In this document: positions 57,366 through 58,509 of the stretch, in pieces | Layout: each line of letters begins with the position of its first letter | Position numbering within the stretch: the stretch's first letter is position 1 | Assembly (NCBI GenBank): GCA_030149525.1 | Contig: JASBRJ010000135.1 | Span: 1 to 58,509, forward strand | DNA from: a bacterium | GTDB lineage: Bacteria; Vulcanimicrobiota; Xenobia; Xenobiales; JADMJV01 | DNA: 58,509 bases | Reading direction: 5' to 3' | The notes under the pieces: generated by a model | What the model saw: only the letters and a program-made list of their open reading frames with translations | Database searches by the model: none | Told to the model about the DNA's origin: nothing | Translations under genes and position numbers: made by a program

Positions 57366-58509
57366 TCAAGCCAGACTGTCCAGCATCGATTGGCGTAATT
57401 CCCATAACGGGCGGCTCAAACCGACCCAGTAGGAAGCGGGTCGCTCCAGGGTTTTGTATTTGAGGGGCAGGCTTTCAAGCGATTTCCGTGAGCGGTCGCG
57501 AGCCTCTTTCAAAGAGGGGAGGTCGCGTCTCACCCGACCCTCCTCGATCACTTTTTCCAAGAGGGGGGTCACCTTGGCTGGGCGCATTTCTTGCCACCTG
57601 TTTTGGGAGACCGAGAAGGTGGTGAGTTTTTCCCCGTCACGAGGTGGACTTTCGTTGCTAAGGCAGACGACGTCACCTATGGGAGTTTCGTTCTCGTCGA
57701 GGAGGCGATAGGTTTGTTTCTTCCCTGGGACTGTAGTCTTGATGGGGTTGGAAGAAACTTTGATGCGAGGTTCCATCTTCTGAGGATTTGGCCCGGCGGC
57801 GGCCAACTTATACACTCCACCCAGAGCCGGTTCATCTTTGCAAGTGACAAGATTAGTGCCCACGCCCCAGATGTCGATGCGGGCACCGTCTGCCAGCAGT
57901 CGGGCGACTTGATACTCGTCCAGATCGTTTGAGGCCACGATCTTTGTCTCTGTAAAGCCGGCATCGTCCAACATCTTTCGCGCACTCCTGGAGAGGGCTC
58001 CAAGATCGCCTGAGTCCAGTCGAATGCCGGCGAGGGTGTGCCCGCCCTCTCGAAGCTCATTCCCTATCTGGATGGCGTTTGGAACCCCCGAACCGAGTGT
58101 GTCGTAGGTGTCCACCAGGAGGGTACAGGTGGTGGGAAAGTTGTGGGCATAAGCTCGAAAGGCGTCGATCTCACTGGGGAAGGACATAATCCAAGAGTGG
58201 GCGTGGGTCCCCTTAACGGGAATGCCGTACATGGATCCCGCAAGAGTATTGCTGGTGGCGTGACATCCACCCAAAAAGGCAGCCCTTGAGGCCGCGAGCG
58301 CGCCGTCGATCCCCTGGGCCCGGCGCAGGCCAAATTCGAGTACGGTGCCACCCGAGGCGGCCTCCACCACCCTTGCTGCCTTGGTGGCCACCAGGGTTTG
58401 AAAGTTGATGATGTTGAGTAAGGCAGACTCGATTAATTGAGCCTGGGGAAGGGGGGCCTCAACTCTCAGGAGCGGTTCACCTGGAAAGACCAGAGTCCCC
58501 TCGGCCACC
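57366..58509 (-). CDS. pncB: Nicotinate phosphoribosyltransferase, C-terminal part (runs off right edge)
   Basis: About 381 residues are in the window and the N-terminus is cut off (the GTG at the very edge is an internal Val codon). The visible segment has LPQAQLIESALLNIINFQTLVATKAAR, LEFGLRRAQGIDGALAASRAAFLGG, GTHAHSWIMSF, LVDTYDTL, GIRLDSGDLG and VASNDLDEY, then IDIWGVGTNLVTCKDEPALGGVYKL, all characteristic of the PncB family (type with a long C-terminus). It makes nicotinate mononucleotide from nicotinate and PRPP for NAD salvage. It is 44 bases upstream of the glycosyltransferase gene on the same strand, but not functionally linked by sequence. Confidence 0.94.
   Translation of the reverse strand, partial: VAEGTLVFPGEPLLRVEAPLPQAQLIESALLNIINFQTLVATKAARVVEAASGGTVLEFGLRRAQGIDGALAASRAAFLGGCHATSNTLAGSMYGIPVKGTHAHSWIMSFPSEIDAFRAYAHNFPTTCTLLVDTYDTLGSGVPNAIQIGNELREGGHTLAGIRLDSGDLGALSRSARKMLDDAGFTETKIVASNDLDEYQVARLLADGARIDIWGVGTNLVTCKDEPALGGVYKLAAAGPNPQKMEPRIKVSSNPIKTTVPGKKQTYRLLDENETPIGDVVCLSNESPPRDGEKLTTFSVSQNRWQEMRPAKVTPLLEKVIEEGRVRRDLPSLKEARDRSRKSLESLPLKYKTLERPASYWVGLSRPLWELRQSMLDSLA

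Overview
The window is a gene-dense stretch (about 54 protein genes, no gene-free gap over about 240 bases) of a mid-GC bacterial chromosome. GTG and TTG starts are frequent, stop/start overlaps of 4 bases are common, and intrinsic terminators are strong. I saw no rRNA, tRNA, CRISPR array, transposase gene or phage gene. The surface-polysaccharide genes (a WaaL-type ligase, an LpxD-like acyltransferase, an undecaprenyl-phosphate sugar transferase) suggest a Gram-negative-type envelope. A 7Fe ferredoxin, cobalamin adenosyltransferase, NAD-dependent ligase, paired GlgC-type proteins, very large TPR proteins and abundant PilZ/GGDEF signalling would suit an environmental, possibly under-sampled phylum. 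The lineage cannot be fixed from the sequence alone.

Layout. 0-6.8 kb: start of a radical SAM gene, a small basic protein coupled to a photolyase-like flavoprotein that looks domain-permuted, a PilZ protein, MscS, a tandem RNase H protein, an M20 amidohydrolase and a response regulator. 6.8-12.5 kb: one 1885-residue TPR protein with a DPF/NPF-rich disordered middle. 12.6-17.4 kb: GNAT-mtnA-holA, then argS on the other strand. 17.5-25.9 kb: small and secreted proteins, an ABC-2 exporter, a membrane/coiled-coil protein, hrpB, cobalamin adenosyltransferase and a double PilZ protein. Two 165-bp palindromic MITE-like elements sit exactly on the stop codons of two of these genes. 25.9-33.1 kb: a MAPEG protein, a Ser/Thr kinase, a PcrA/UvrD helicase, two overlapping GlgC-type genes and a secreted protein. 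33.3-42.3 kb: ligA, serC, an RNase Z-like hydrolase abutting a TPR gene head to head, rph, cutA, ferredoxin and a diguanylate cyclase. 43-49.8 kb: mfd, a GAF-GGDEF membrane protein, a methyltransferase and a GNAT. 49.8-57.3 kb: a surface glycan locus. The right edge cuts pncB.

How they may work together. Two GGDEF proteins and two PilZ proteins (three PilZ domains) point to extensive c-di-GMP signalling. The glycan locus (ligase, initiating transferase, WbqC-like protein, PIG-L deacetylase, LpxD-like N-acyltransferase, UDP-GlcNAc 2-epimerase, GT4) could build a glycan with a replaced N-acyl group. The second GlgC homologue has lost two catalytic residues that the first retains, which suggests a heteromeric, regulated ADP-glucose pyrophosphorylase.

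The most unusual features are the palindromic elements placed in stop codons, the catalytic/non-catalytic GlgC pair, the apparently permuted photolyase, and the proposed deacetylation and re-acylation step in the glycan locus.
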